Made by a program: the position numbers and the translations under genes | The notes under the pieces: model-generated | The model's input: the letters and a program-made list of their open reading frames with translations, nothing else | The model's database searches: none | What the model was told of the DNA's origin: nothing | Shown here: piece by piece, positions 8,475-16,149 of the stretch | Layout of the letters: every line of letters starts with the position of its first letter | Numbering within the stretch: the stretch's first letter is position 1 | Assembly (NCBI RefSeq): GCF_023184515.1 | Contig: NZ_JAAHBP010000013.1 | Span: 124,001 to 188,000 of the forward strand | Length of the DNA stretch: 64,000 nt | From: Streptomyces sp. D2-8 | GTDB lineage: Bacteria > Actinomycetota > Actinomycetes > Streptomycetales > Streptomycetaceae | Direction: 5' to 3'

Positions 8475-8903
8475 ATGTCCGTCCCTTCTCTCCAAAGGGG
8501 CCGTTGCTCTGCGGACGACAGCGGCCTGTCCACCGTCGAGGTCGTGATCCTCGCGCCGGTGATGATCCTGTTCATCCTGGTCCTGGTGGCCTTCGGCCAA
8601 CTCGTGGACGGTCGTGGAGCGCTCGACGGCGCGGCCCGGGACGCGGCCCGCGCCGGTTCGATCCAGAAAGACCACGCCACGGCCATGGCCGAGGCGAGGA
8701 AGGCCGCGGAGGCGAACCTGGCGGACGTCTGCTCGGGCCCGGTGTCCGTCGCACAGACCAGCCAGGGCTTCGAGCCGGACACCATCTTCACGGTCGAGGT
8801 GAGCTGCCAGGTGCGGGGCCTCGCCATGCTGGGCCTCGACATCCCGACGACCCTGTCGGCGAGCTTCAGCTCCCCGCTCGACCCGTTCCGGAGGTCGGTG
8901 TGA
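8475..8903 (+). CDS. Second TadE/TadF-like pseudopilin
   Basis: A 142-residue protein starting immediately after the previous stop, with an AG-rich ribosome site (AGGAAGAGGGGAA). The leader ends DDSG| and the mature sequence LSTVEVVILAPVMILFILVL again gives Glu at +5 in front of a membrane helix. A conserved-looking Gly/Ala stretch (GALDGAARDAARAGSIQKDH) follows the helix, as in TadE family proteins, and two cysteines are present in the exported domain. Its end overlaps the start of the TadG-like gene, so all three small proteins are probably made in a coupled way. Confidence 0.82.
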   Translation: MSVPSLQRGRCSADDSGLSTVEVVILAPVMILFILVLVAFGQLVDGRGALDGAARDAARAGSIQKDHATAMAEARKAAEANLADVCSGPVSVAQTSQGFEPDTIFTVEVSCQVRGLAMLGLDIPTTLSASFSSPLDPFRRSV

Positions 8904-9388
8904 GACGACTCCTGCGGGCCGGTGCCGTGGCGCCGTACCGGCGTTCCTGGTGGACCACGCGCGTGGCTCGGCTGGACGACCGTGGCTCGGGAGCCGGCGC
9001 GGTCATCATCTTCACGCTCGTCTTCCTCTCCCTCTCCGCGTTCGTCATCGACGGCGGCCTGTCCATCTCCAAGCGCGAACGCGCCGCCGACATCGCCGAA
9101 CAGGCCGCCCGCTACGCCGCCCAGGACATCGACCGCGACGCCCTCTACGAGAACGAGGGCGGCCCCGCCCCCATCAACTTCGAGAACTTCAACGCCCGCG
9201 TGAAGGCCTTCGCCCGCGAGATGGACATGACGGGCGCGGACATCGGCGCGACCCACTGCGTGGCGGCGAACGCCGAGCAGGTCGAGGTCGAGGTGCAGCT
9301 CACGTACTCCCCGGTCTTCACGGGCATGTTCTACGGCGGCGACGTGGTGGTCCACGGGCAGGCGGTGGCGCAGAACGAGGTCGGCTGA
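8900..9388 (+). CDS. TadG-like pilus-locus protein lacking the Glu+5
   Basis: A 162-residue protein from GTG overlapping the upstream stop (GTGA). After a basic N-terminus (RRLLRAGAVAPYRRSWW) comes DDRGSGAGAVIIFTLVFLSL and one membrane helix, then DGGLSISKRERAADIAEQAA, which matches the helix and Ala/Arg-rich stretch of Flp pilus-assembly TadG-like proteins. Unlike the pilin and the two pseudopilins before it, the segment after the possible cleavage glycine has no glutamate at +5, so it may stay anchored uncleaved. It is the last gene of the operon. TadG proteins usually carry a large C-terminal von Willebrand domain; this one is far shorter and lacks it. Confidence 0.78.
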   Translation: MRRLLRAGAVAPYRRSWWTTRVARLDDRGSGAGAVIIFTLVFLSLSAFVIDGGLSISKRERAADIAEQAARYAAQDIDRDALYENEGGPAPINFENFNARVKAFAREMDMTGADIGATHCVAANAEQVEVEVQLTYSPVFTGMFYGGDVVVHGQAVAQNEVG

Positions 9389-9693
9389 GCCGGTCCGGAA
9401 CCTTCGACGGATCTGCACACCGTTCACGGGGATGTCGTAGAGGGCCCGACCAGGAACAGGCTGCGACGCATTTCCCGCCCCGCGCGCTACATTCCCGTAC
9501 CGCGCAGGGGTGGGAGATGTGAAGAGATCAGGGGCTCCGGTGACCGAATGGTCACACCCATGAATTCACCCTCCGAATTCCACCGTCGCCCCTATCCACG
9601 GACTGGCCACGGACTGGCCGCCCCTTCTCCCGGCGTGCTTTGATCGGTCACGCTCGAGCATTTCGAATTATTGAACGAAGGGAACCGCCCTCC
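9389..9693. other. Intergenic region between pilus operon and small peptide gene
   Basis: About 305 bp without a convincing gene. It contains a perfect 11-bp tandem duplication (CACGGACTGGC twice, 9597-9618). The stretch just before the peptide gene (about 9640-9680) is AT-richer than its surroundings and is the likely promoter and leader of that gene. No hairpin that could end the pilus transcript is obvious. Confidence 0.45.
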
Positions 9694-9924
9694 ATGGCCT
9701 TCACCCCGCAGATCGCGACCGCCCAGATGTCCGACGCCGACCTGGACACCATCGCCGGCGGACAGGCGGGCGGTGTCGCCGCGGGCGCCGGCGCCGCAGC
9801 CGGTCTCTACGTCGAGACCACGGCCGCCGGCATCACCACCGGCGTCGGCGGCGGCGTGGGCCTCGCCGTCTCGCCCCAGGGCATCGCGGCGGACCTGCAC
9901 CTCAACGCTGCCGTCGCTTCCTGA
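9694..9924 (+). CDS. Small peptide precursor with Gly-Gly leader (bacteriocin-like)
   Basis: A 76-residue peptide from ATG with AAGGGA 10 nt upstream. The N-terminal 23 residues end MSDADLDTIAGG, the acidic, amphipathic leader with a terminal Gly-Gly that is typical of peptides cleaved by C39-protease ABC exporters (class II bacteriocins and some RiPPs). The predicted core (residues 24-76) is almost only Gly, Ala, Val, Thr and Leu, with GxxxG-like spacing, and has no Cys, so lanthionine formation is excluded. No modification enzyme or C39 exporter is encoded nearby. The gene has its own AT-richer upstream region and a strong terminator 13 bp after the stop, so it is an independent monocistronic unit. 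An alternative is a structural or signalling peptide of Gly-rich composition. Upstream in-frame codons exist (from 9640) but lack a ribosome site. Confidence 0.7.
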   Translation: MAFTPQIATAQMSDADLDTIAGGQAGGVAAGAGAAAGLYVETTAAGITTGVGGGVGLAVSPQGIAADLHLNAAVAS

Positions 9925-9937
9925 AGCAGCGCACAAG

Positions 9938-9969
9938 AAAGGCCCCGGATCTCCGGATCCGGGGCCTTT
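9938..9969 (+). terminator. Strong intrinsic terminator after the Gly-Gly peptide gene
   Basis: A perfect 14-bp inverted repeat (AAAGGCCCCGGATC and its complement) with a 4-base loop, followed by a T-containing stretch (TTTCGTTCGTT), lies 13 bp after the peptide stop. The arms start with AAA and end with TTT, so it can also serve the convergent small gene that ends at 9990. Confidence 0.88.
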
Positions 9970-9989
9970 CGTTCGTTCGACAGACGGGC

Positions 9990-10182
9990 TCACTTGCTCC
10001 CGCTGCCACCCTTGCTTCCTTTTCCGCCCCGCTTGTCCTCGGTCTCCATGGCGTCGTTCACCTTGTCGGCCGAGCTTGCCGAAGAGCCCCCTGACGGCAA
10101 AGGCCCGTTGGGGCGGCCAGCCGGGCAAGTCGCGCTCGATGTCGTTGCGTTCCAGGTCCCGGTAGGAGCGCCGCTTCGCCAC
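9990..10182 (-). pseudogene. Small basic protein gene split by a probable frameshift
   Basis: Reading from GTG at 10182, the first part encodes AKRRSYRDLERNDIERDLPG and continues to LFGKL with natural composition, then turns into Arg/Gln-rich sequence. Another frame supplies the sensible ending ADKVNDAMETEDKRGGKG through a lysine-rich tail to a stop at 9990. Removing a single G around 10066-10074 would join them as ...LFGKLADKVNDAMETEDKRGG. This is either a real loss-of-function mutation or a base-call error in a short G/C run. The intact protein would be about 63 residues, hydrophilic, with a charged helix and Gly/Lys/Ser tail. I do not recognise a function. A second frame begins with an ATG at 10238 (MHEKPERYRV) and may be part of the original N-terminus. 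Confidence 0.5.
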
Positions 10183-10281
10183 CGAGGCAGCGGTGCCGCT
10201 CGCGACTCGACCCGGTAGCGCTCTGGTTTTTCGTGCATGACCTCTACGGGGGTACGGGGGTACCCAGTGGCGGAATCGTCG

Positions 10282-11364
10282 TCAGCGGTTGATCGACTGG
10301 ATTTCCTGGACGTTCATGTCCCGCGTCGTCTCGAAGGTGCCGTCGGGCAGGTCGCCGCCGGAGCCGTCGGAGCCCTCCCAGGTAATTCGCCAGGTGACGC
10401 TGGCGGAGAGCTGGTAGGGGGTGCCGTCGGTGGCGCGAAGGTAGCGGATGCCGCACGGCGGGGTCTGGTCGGCGTTGCCCTTGGTGTAGGGGGTGCCGAT
10501 GGAGCCGTCGTCGTTGATCTCGCAGTCGCCCGAGGCCGGGAAGACCTCGGCGTCCTTGGTGCCCGGGTCCAGGTGCAGGGCGACCGGCTTGGCGGTCGTC
10601 TCCGCCCACAGGCCTGTGTTCGGCAGGGCGGCTCGGACCTTGACGTCCTTGAAGGTGCCCTTGTCCAGCCAGATCCACGTGGGCAGGTTGACCGTGGACT
10701 TGGCCTCCGGCTTCAGCTCGACCTCGGTCTCGGGGACCTTGACCTTGTTGTAGGCGTACTCGGCGAGTGTCTGCGGGGTGGGGGCGTTCGGATCGTCCGG
10801 GACCTCGCCGGCGTCGACCCAGAACATGATGCGGCCGCAGTCCCACGACTCCGAGGCGTTGGGGTCAGGGGCGACACCCCGCCAGAAGTAGCCGTCCTTG
10901 CCGAGGTTGTAGTCCTTGTAGCCCTCGGCGGAGCTGTTCGTCGGGGCCTTCAGGTCGAAGTTGTCCGCCGGTTTGCCGTCCCGGTAGTGGTCGGTCCACA
11001 GGCCCTTGCCGAACCAGGACTCGTGGATTCCGACGTCACCGCCACCGTCCGAGTCCACGAACTCCTTCAACTGCTCCGGGCTGAAGGCGGGCTCGTACCA
11101 GCAGGCTGGGGGCTTCCAGTTGGGATCGACCGTACCGAGGTTGCCTTCCTCGCCGCCGCCACCCGCACCACTTGGGTACGTGACCTTGATGTTGGAGACC
11201 GAGGCCGACAGTCCGCCCTTGCCGTCGCTTCCGCCTTGCGGAGGCGGTGCCGCTTCGCCGCCGACCGGTTTGTCGGCGTGAGCCGTACCAGCGGTCCAGA
11301 GGACGCAGCCGGCCGCAAGCCCCACGATCAGCTTCGTTCGCGGGGGCGCGGTCACCCTCGGCAT
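10282..11364 (-). CDS. Secreted protein, function unknown (coupled to lipoprotein)
   Basis: A 360-residue protein with a Sec signal peptide (PRTKLIVGLAAGCVLWTAGT, cleavage after AHA at about residue 30) and a Gly/Pro-rich linker. The mature part is rich in Trp, Asp and aromatic residues (CWYEPAFSPEQLKEFVDSD; HESWFGKGLWTDHY) and ends in an Ig-like, strand-rich section with VTWRITWEGSDGSGG. Five or so cysteines could form disulfides. The ATG chosen follows GGGGAAGG at 7 nt; a GTG nine bases further in (11355) overlaps the upstream stop as GTGA and is an equally good start. Its position directly after, and overlapping, the lipoprotein gene shows that the two are translated together. No enzyme motif was recognised. 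Confidence 0.8.
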   Translation of the reverse strand: MPRVTAPPRTKLIVGLAAGCVLWTAGTAHADKPVGGEAAPPPQGGSDGKGGLSASVSNIKVTYPSGAGGGGEEGNLGTVDPNWKPPACWYEPAFSPEQLKEFVDSDGGGDVGIHESWFGKGLWTDHYRDGKPADNFDLKAPTNSSAEGYKDYNLGKDGYFWRGVAPDPNASESWDCGRIMFWVDAGEVPDDPNAPTPQTLAEYAYNKVKVPETEVELKPEAKSTVNLPTWIWLDKGTFKDVKVRAALPNTGLWAETTAKPVALHLDPGTKDAEVFPASGDCEINDDGSIGTPYTKGNADQTPPCGIRYLRATDGTPYQLSASVTWRITWEGSDGSGGDLPDGTFETTRDMNVQEIQSINR

Positions 11365-12020
11365 GCCTCTGCCTTCCCCTCGACGGTGACCTGCTGAGCA
11401 CGCCACACCGGGTTGTCCTTCACGGACGTCATGAGGAGAGTGAACTTCTGGTAACTGGCCAGGCTTTCCTTCGTGCGGTGGACCTTCTCGCTTTTGACTT
11501 CCTTGCCGAAGACCTTGGACTGGTCCTCACAGAAGGTGACGCTGACCGTCTTCACCTTCTCGGACTCGTCGCCAGGGCTGATCTCGGCGTCGTAGTACCG
11601 GTCCCTGCCCGTCAGCGTCCAGCCGCCGTCCACGTACTCCTTGATCTGCGAGTGCGCGTACTGGGATGCCTGGCCCGACGAGTAGAACTGGAAGGCGGGA
11701 TCATTCGGGTCCTGCTTCGTGATGCCGTGGTTCAGCGCGCGAATGTAGTTCGTGGCGTCCTCGAGGGCTGCCGCGCTGTCCTGGTCCGACGGCTTCTCGA
11801 AGTCGAAGACCAGATCCAGGTCCTTCGGGACACTCACGTCAGGCCGCTCGACATCGGTCGACGTCGAGCCGGAGGCCGAAGCGGAAGGACTGCCGGCCCC
11901 CTTGCCCGCTCCCTCGATGTCGTCCGACGAGTCGTTGCCACCCCCGCCGCAGGCGGTGAGCAGCAGGGCCGCTGCCGCGGTGAGTGCGGCGGCTGTTGTC
12001 TTCGGAGCGCGGCGAGCCAC
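11352..12020 (-). CDS. Lipoprotein coupled to the downstream secreted protein
   Basis: A 222-residue lipoprotein from GTG with GGGGGAG 8 nt upstream. The signal ends in LLLTAC (Cys24 lipidated), followed by a Gly/Ser/Ala-rich spacer. The folded part has 'DLDLVFDFEKPSDQDSAAAL' and a region resembling small NTF2-like or SnoaL-like domains by length and the pattern helix-helix-strand (ATNYIRALNHGI...FQFYSSGQASQYAHSQIKEY), but this is only an impression. Two cysteines (FCEDQSK; EACRG) may pair. Such lipoprotein plus secreted-protein pairs near Tad loci suggest a surface partner for the pilus; this is inference from position. Confidence 0.82.
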   Translation of the reverse strand: MARRAPKTTAAALTAAAALLLTACGGGGNDSSDDIEGAGKGAGSPSASASGSTSTDVERPDVSVPKDLDLVFDFEKPSDQDSAAALEDATNYIRALNHGITKQDPNDPAFQFYSSGQASQYAHSQIKEYVDGGWTLTGRDRYYDAEISPGDESEKVKTVSVTFCEDQSKVFGKEVKSEKVHRTKESLASYQKFTLLMTSVKDNPVWRAQQVTVEGKAEACRG

Positions 12021-12352
12021 TGGCGCATCTCCCCCGTTGTTCGATCGTCGTACTGCGTGTGCGGTAGAGAACGAAGCTATCAGGGGTGGGTGTGGAGGAC
12101 CTGATGGGCGGAAGTGGATTGCGTGGGGGTCGTGAGAGGCATGCGTGGCAACTGCGAAGGTGATGCTCCCGGCAGTCCGACCCGGGAGTGAACACCCATG
12201 ACTTCAGGGGCAAATCGGACGCGAGGAGGGATCCTTCGATCCGCCCTTCGACGCCCTCCATGCGAGTCCATAAGATCTCTGTAGGCTCAGCACACCCCTT
12301 ACCTCACAGCTCGGCCTCACCTCACTCCACACACGACCCCAGGACACCCGCC
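12021..12352. other. Divergent promoter region between lipoprotein and LysM-BTAD gene
   Basis: A 332-bp region between divergent genes. On the plus strand TTCGAC (12247-12252) followed after 18 bp by TAAGAT (12271-12276) resembles a principal-sigma-factor promoter, which would give a leader of about 70 nt for the LysM-BTAD gene. No gene is supported here, although the frame of the downstream gene is open through it. Confidence 0.4.
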
Positions 12353-15300
12353 ATGCCGCGACGCCGCACCTCAAGCTCGTCAAGCTCGACGGGAAGTACG
12401 ACGGGAGCGACGGGCACCACGGCCGCCCCCAGGAACCGGACTCCGCAGCCCGTGAGGATTCGGCGGCGGTCGTTCGGGGACTTCGTCAAGGCGTTCTTCG
12501 CCTTCGTCGCCCTGGCCGTGCTGCTCGTCGGCGTGCCGGGCGCGCTGGCCACGCAGATCGGGTGGCCGCTGCCGAACGGCGTGCCGAGCCTCGACTGGCT
12601 GCAGCAAGAGATCACCGTCCACACGTTCCTGAACATCCTCACCGTGATCGTGTGGCTGGCGTGGGCGCAGTTCACGGCGTGCGTGCTCGTGGAGATGAAG
12701 GCCGCGCTGTCCGGTGTCGGCGTGCCCGGGCGGGTGCCGGGGGCCGGGCCCAGTCAGTTGCTCGCGCGGCAACTCGTCGCCGCGCTGCTGCTCGTCGGCG
12801 CCACGGCGGCCAGCTTCGCGCCCGGGCTGTCGCAGCTCGGCCAGAACTACGACGCCAACCAGAAGCCCACCGTGGCCGCGGCCCAGCAGACCCCGGGCGG
12901 CCTCTTCGCCCAGCAGCAGGAGCAGGCCGCCGACACCGCGGCGGCCCTCGCCGACCAGGCCTCGCATGCCGCCGCCCACGCCGACGCCGGTGGCAGCACC
13001 GCCAAGCAGGGCGACACGAAGTACTACCGGATCCAGCCGCCCGAGGGGCGTCACCACGACTCCCTCTGGGAGATAGCCCAACGGCACCTCGGTGACGGGC
13101 GCCGCTACAAGGAGATCTTCGAGCTCAACAAGGACCGCGTGCAGCCGGACGGGTCCAAGCTCTCCGAGGCCAGTCTCATCCGGCCCGGCTGGATCATGGA
13201 GATGCCGGGCGACGCCCGCGGCGGCGAGCTCGTCGAGATGCCCGACGAGGCCCCCAACGTGTCGCCCGATGTGCAGCAGCAGATCAGCGACTACGCCCGG
13301 ACCGGCGACCACGCCCAGGGCGGAGGCGGCGCCCAGGGCGGAAGCGACCGGGCGCAGGGCGGCGGCACCGCCCAGGTGTCCCTGCCCGACCAGCAGCGGC
13401 CCGCCGGCTCCGGCTCCGAGGCGGGCTCCGGGCACCAGCAGGCCACGAACGTCGGCGCCGAGTCCGACAGCTCCTTCGGCCTCCCCGGAGCCCTCCTCAC
13501 CGCCCCGCTCCTCGCCGCCGGTCTGCTCGGCGCCCTGGGGCGGCGGCGCCGGCAGGCGCTGTGGCAGTCGGCGTTCGGTTCCGTCGGCGGACGGCGCGGC
13601 ATGGAGCCGCCCACGCCGAGCGGTGACGCGCAGGACGTCCAGGACGCGCTGCTCGTCGGCGCCGACCCCGAGGGCGTACGGCTGCTCGACCGGAGCCTGC
13701 GCGGTCTCGCCGCCTCCCTCGCCGAGGAGTCGCGCGCGCTGCCGGTCGTGTACGCGGCCTGGCTCAGCAACGGCGACCTGCACCTCCAGCTCGCCCAGCC
13801 CGCCGGGAAGCCGCCCGCGCCCTGGCAGCAGGGCCAGGACCAGACCTTCTGGATGCTGTCCCGGACGGACGCCGAGCGCTACGAGGACGTCGACACGGCC
13901 GCGCCCTACCCGGGTCTGGTCAGCCTCGGCACCATGGACGACTCGCGGCTGCTGCTCAACCTGGAGGCCGTGCCCGGCATCGTGTCGCTGAGCGGCCGGG
14001 AGGCCGACCGGGCCGCCGTCTTCGCTTCCGTCGCCGCCGAGTTGGCGACCAACGGGTGGTCCGACCGCATGACCATCACGCTCGTCGGATTCGGCGAGGA
14101 CCTCACCCCGCTCGCCCCGAACCGGATCCGGCACCTCGAGGACGTCGAGGCCCTCGTCGAGACCATGGAGGCCGAGACGCGGCAGCGGCGCGGAGCGCTG
14201 GGCGCCGCCGGGCACGACTCGGTCCTCACCGGGCGCACCGGGCCCGCCCAGCACACCCGCTGGGCCCCGCACCTCGTCCTGCTCGCCGCCCAGCCGTCCG
14301 CCGAGGACGCCGTCACGCTCGCCGAACTCGCCGCCGACGCGAGCCGTCTCGGCATCGGCTACCTCGTCGGCACCGAGACCGGCGATCTGCCCGGCGCCGC
14401 CTGGGAGATGGAGATCACCGGCCAGGGCAAGCTGCTCGCGCCCCTCCTCGGGCTCGAACTCGACGCCCAGCTGCTGCCCGTCGCCCAGCAGCGGGCCGTG
14501 GTCGAGCTGTTCGTCGAGGCCGACCCGGAGCGCGAAACCAACAGGCCCGCGAACACCCCCCCGTTCCTCGTCGACATCAGCGAGCAGGGCCGGCCGGCCG
14601 TGTACGCCCGGCTCGTCGGGCCGTACGAGATCATCGGCCTGGACAACCCGGACGGGGAGCGCAGCGCGCTGCTGCACGAGGCGCTCGCCCTGCTGCTCCT
14701 GCACCGCGAGGGCGTGCACCCGCGCGTGCTGTCCTCCGCGCTGTGGCCGCGCGGCGTCACCGGCGACGTACGGGAGTCGATGCTGGAGCGGCTGCGGGCC
14801 TGGCTCGGCACCGACCCCGACGGCACGCCCCGCCTCGCCACCGACGGCTCCGGCCGGCTCACGCTCGCCAAGACGGTCGTCTCCGACCTGGACGTGCTGC
14901 GGTCCCTCTATCACGAGGCCACGCAGGGCAAGGGCGTCGGCAGCCGGGCCGTGCGCGGGCGGCTGCTCACCGACGCGCTCGTGCTGGTGCGCGGGCCGCT
15001 GCTCGCCGACCGGCCCGAGGGCCGCTACCGGTGGCTCACCCACGAGATCGTCGACGCCCAGCTGCCGCTGCTCGTCGCGGACACGGGGCTCGCGCTGTGC
15101 GAGTTCCACATGGAGAAGAACCGCGCGGAGAAGGCCATCGAGGCGCTCAACGCGGCCCTGCGCACCGCTCCGGCCGACGAGCGCCTGTGGCACGAGCTGC
15201 TGCGCGCCACGCACGCCACCGGCGACTCCGACCGGCTGACCGCCCTCGCCACCGACCTCATCGGCCGCAGCGGGGCCCGCGGGCTGCCGCCGCGCACCGA

Positions 15301-15358
15301 GGCGCTGCTCGACGAGCTGCTGCCGGCGTGGCGTGACGCGATCGCCGCGGTGGGATGA
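12353..15358 (+). CDS. Membrane LysM-BTAD protein of the pilus locus
   Basis: A 1001-residue protein. The ATG with AGGA upstream starts MPRRRTSSSSSS; earlier in-frame ATGs lack ribosome sites. Order of parts: Ser/Thr/Arg-rich N-terminus; membrane helices at about 45-67, 90-110 and 139-155; an Ala/Gln-rich segment; a LysM-like domain at about 223-285 (KYYRIQPPEG, DSLWEIAQRHLGDG, IRPGWIMEMPGD); a Gly/Gln-rich linker; a fourth membrane helix at about 379-400; a long middle region; and a C-terminal winged-helix-like plus bacterial transcriptional activation domain (from about 750, with the BTAD helices from about 845: DLDVLRSLYHEATQGKG). Joining a wall-binding LysM module to a BTAD regulator module in one membrane protein is unusual. 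It is coupled to the prepilin peptidase (ATGA), so it most likely serves the Tad pilus. Confidence 0.85.
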   Translation: MPRRRTSSSSSSTGSTTGATGTTAAPRNRTPQPVRIRRRSFGDFVKAFFAFVALAVLLVGVPGALATQIGWPLPNGVPSLDWLQQEITVHTFLNILTVIVWLAWAQFTACVLVEMKAALSGVGVPGRVPGAGPSQLLARQLVAALLLVGATAASFAPGLSQLGQNYDANQKPTVAAAQQTPGGLFAQQQEQAADTAAALADQASHAAAHADAGGSTAKQGDTKYYRIQPPEGRHHDSLWEIAQRHLGDGRRYKEIFELNKDRVQPDGSKLSEASLIRPGWIMEMPGDARGGELVEMPDEAPNVSPDVQQQISDYARTGDHAQGGGGAQGGSDRAQGGGTAQVSLPDQQRPAGSGSEAGSGHQQATNVGAESDSSFGLPGALLTAPLLAAGLLGALGRRRRQALWQSAFGSVGGRRGMEPPTPSGDAQDVQDALLVGADPEGVRLLDRSLRGLAASLAEESRALPVVYAAWLSNGDLHLQLAQPAGKPPAPWQQGQDQTFWMLSRTDAERYEDVDTAAPYPGLVSLGTMDDSRLLLNLEAVPGIVSLSGREADRAAVFASVAAELATNGWSDRMTITLVGFGEDLTPLAPNRIRHLEDVEALVETMEAETRQRRGALGAAGHDSVLTGRTGPAQHTRWAPHLVLLAAQPSAEDAVTLAELAADASRLGIGYLVGTETGDLPGAAWEMEITGQGKLLAPLLGLELDAQLLPVAQQRAVVELFVEADPERETNRPANTPPFLVDISEQGRPAVYARLVGPYEIIGLDNPDGERSALLHEALALLLLHREGVHPRVLSSALWPRGVTGDVRESMLERLRAWLGTDPDGTPRLATDGSGRLTLAKTVVSDLDVLRSLYHEATQGKGVGSRAVRGRLLTDALVLVRGPLLADRPEGRYRWLTHEIVDAQLPLLVADTGLALCEFHMEKNRAEKAIEALNAALRTAPADERLWHELLRATHATGDSDRLTALATDLIGRSGARGLPPRTEALLDELLPAWRDAIAAVG

Positions 15359-16083
15359 GCACCGGGCTGCTGGTCGTCGCCGCCGCGCTGTGGGGTGCGG
15401 CGGCGGGAGCGTTGCTGCCGCGGGCGGCCTACCGGTTCTCGGCGCCCTCGGGGGAGGCGTGGCGGGGGGAGTGCCCCGGCGGGCACGCCCTCAGGGGCTG
15501 GCTGGGACGGGCGGTGTGCCCGGAGTGTGCGGAGCCCGGGTACGGGCCGCGCACGACCCCCTTGGCGATCGCCACCGCCCTGGTCTGCGCCGTCCTCGCC
15601 GCCGCGACCGGCACCCGCCCCGAGCTCGGGGTCTGGCTGCTGCTCGCCCCGGCCGGCGTTCTGCTCACGGTCGTCGACTTCCGCGTACGGCGCCTGCCCG
15701 ACCCGCTCACCCTTCCCTTCGCCGGTGCCGCACTCGCCCTGCTCGGCCTCACCGCCCTCGTCCCCGAACACACGGGCCACTGGACGACCGCCCTGCTCGG
15801 CTCCCTCGCCCTGGGCGGCGGCTACTTCGTCCTGTTCCTCATCAACCCCGCGGGCATGGGCTTCGGCGATGTCAAACTCGCCCTCGGCACCGGCGCAGCC
15901 CTCGCCTGGTACGGCTGGCCGACGCTCATGCTCGGCACCTTCGCCGGCTTCCTCCTGGGCGCGCTGTACGGCGGGGCCCTCGTCATCACCCGCCGAGCCA
16001 CCCGCAAAACAGCCATCCCGTTCGGCCCGTTCCTGATCACGGGGGCGTTCCTGGGGCTCCTGGTGGGCGCGTTCACGGCCTGA
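15355..16083 (+). CDS. A24-family prepilin peptidase (TadV/CpaA type)
   Basis: A 242-residue, multi-helix membrane protein overlapping the preceding stop (ATGA). Two catalytic aspartates are visible: VVDFRVRRLPD (near residue 108) and GMGFGDVKLALG (near residue 171), the signature of aspartic prepilin peptidases. An N-terminal cytoplasmic loop has CPGGH and CPEC, the four-ligand zinc motif found in larger A24 enzymes such as PilD, although the N-methylation part is reduced. It should cleave the Flp pilin (7732-7983) and the two TadE-like pseudopilins. It stands 6 kb from them, separated by the peptide and secreted-protein genes, but is the only such peptidase here. Confidence 0.92.
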   Translation: MSTGLLVVAAALWGAAAGALLPRAAYRFSAPSGEAWRGECPGGHALRGWLGRAVCPECAEPGYGPRTTPLAIATALVCAVLAAATGTRPELGVWLLLAPAGVLLTVVDFRVRRLPDPLTLPFAGAALALLGLTALVPEHTGHWTTALLGSLALGGGYFVLFLINPAGMGFGDVKLALGTGAALAWYGWPTLMLGTFAGFLLGALYGGALVITRRATRKTAIPFGPFLITGAFLGLLVGAFTA

Positions 16084-16149
16084 CGCGGGAGCGTGGAAAC
16101 GCGCCGAACTCCTGTGATCCGCGCAACCGGCGCTGTCATGATGCTGATC

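Noticed and set aside
9694..9924. Lanthipeptide or thiopeptide precursor.
   Set aside because: The core has no cysteine, and no modification enzyme is encoded nearby, so thioether or thiazole formation is not supported.
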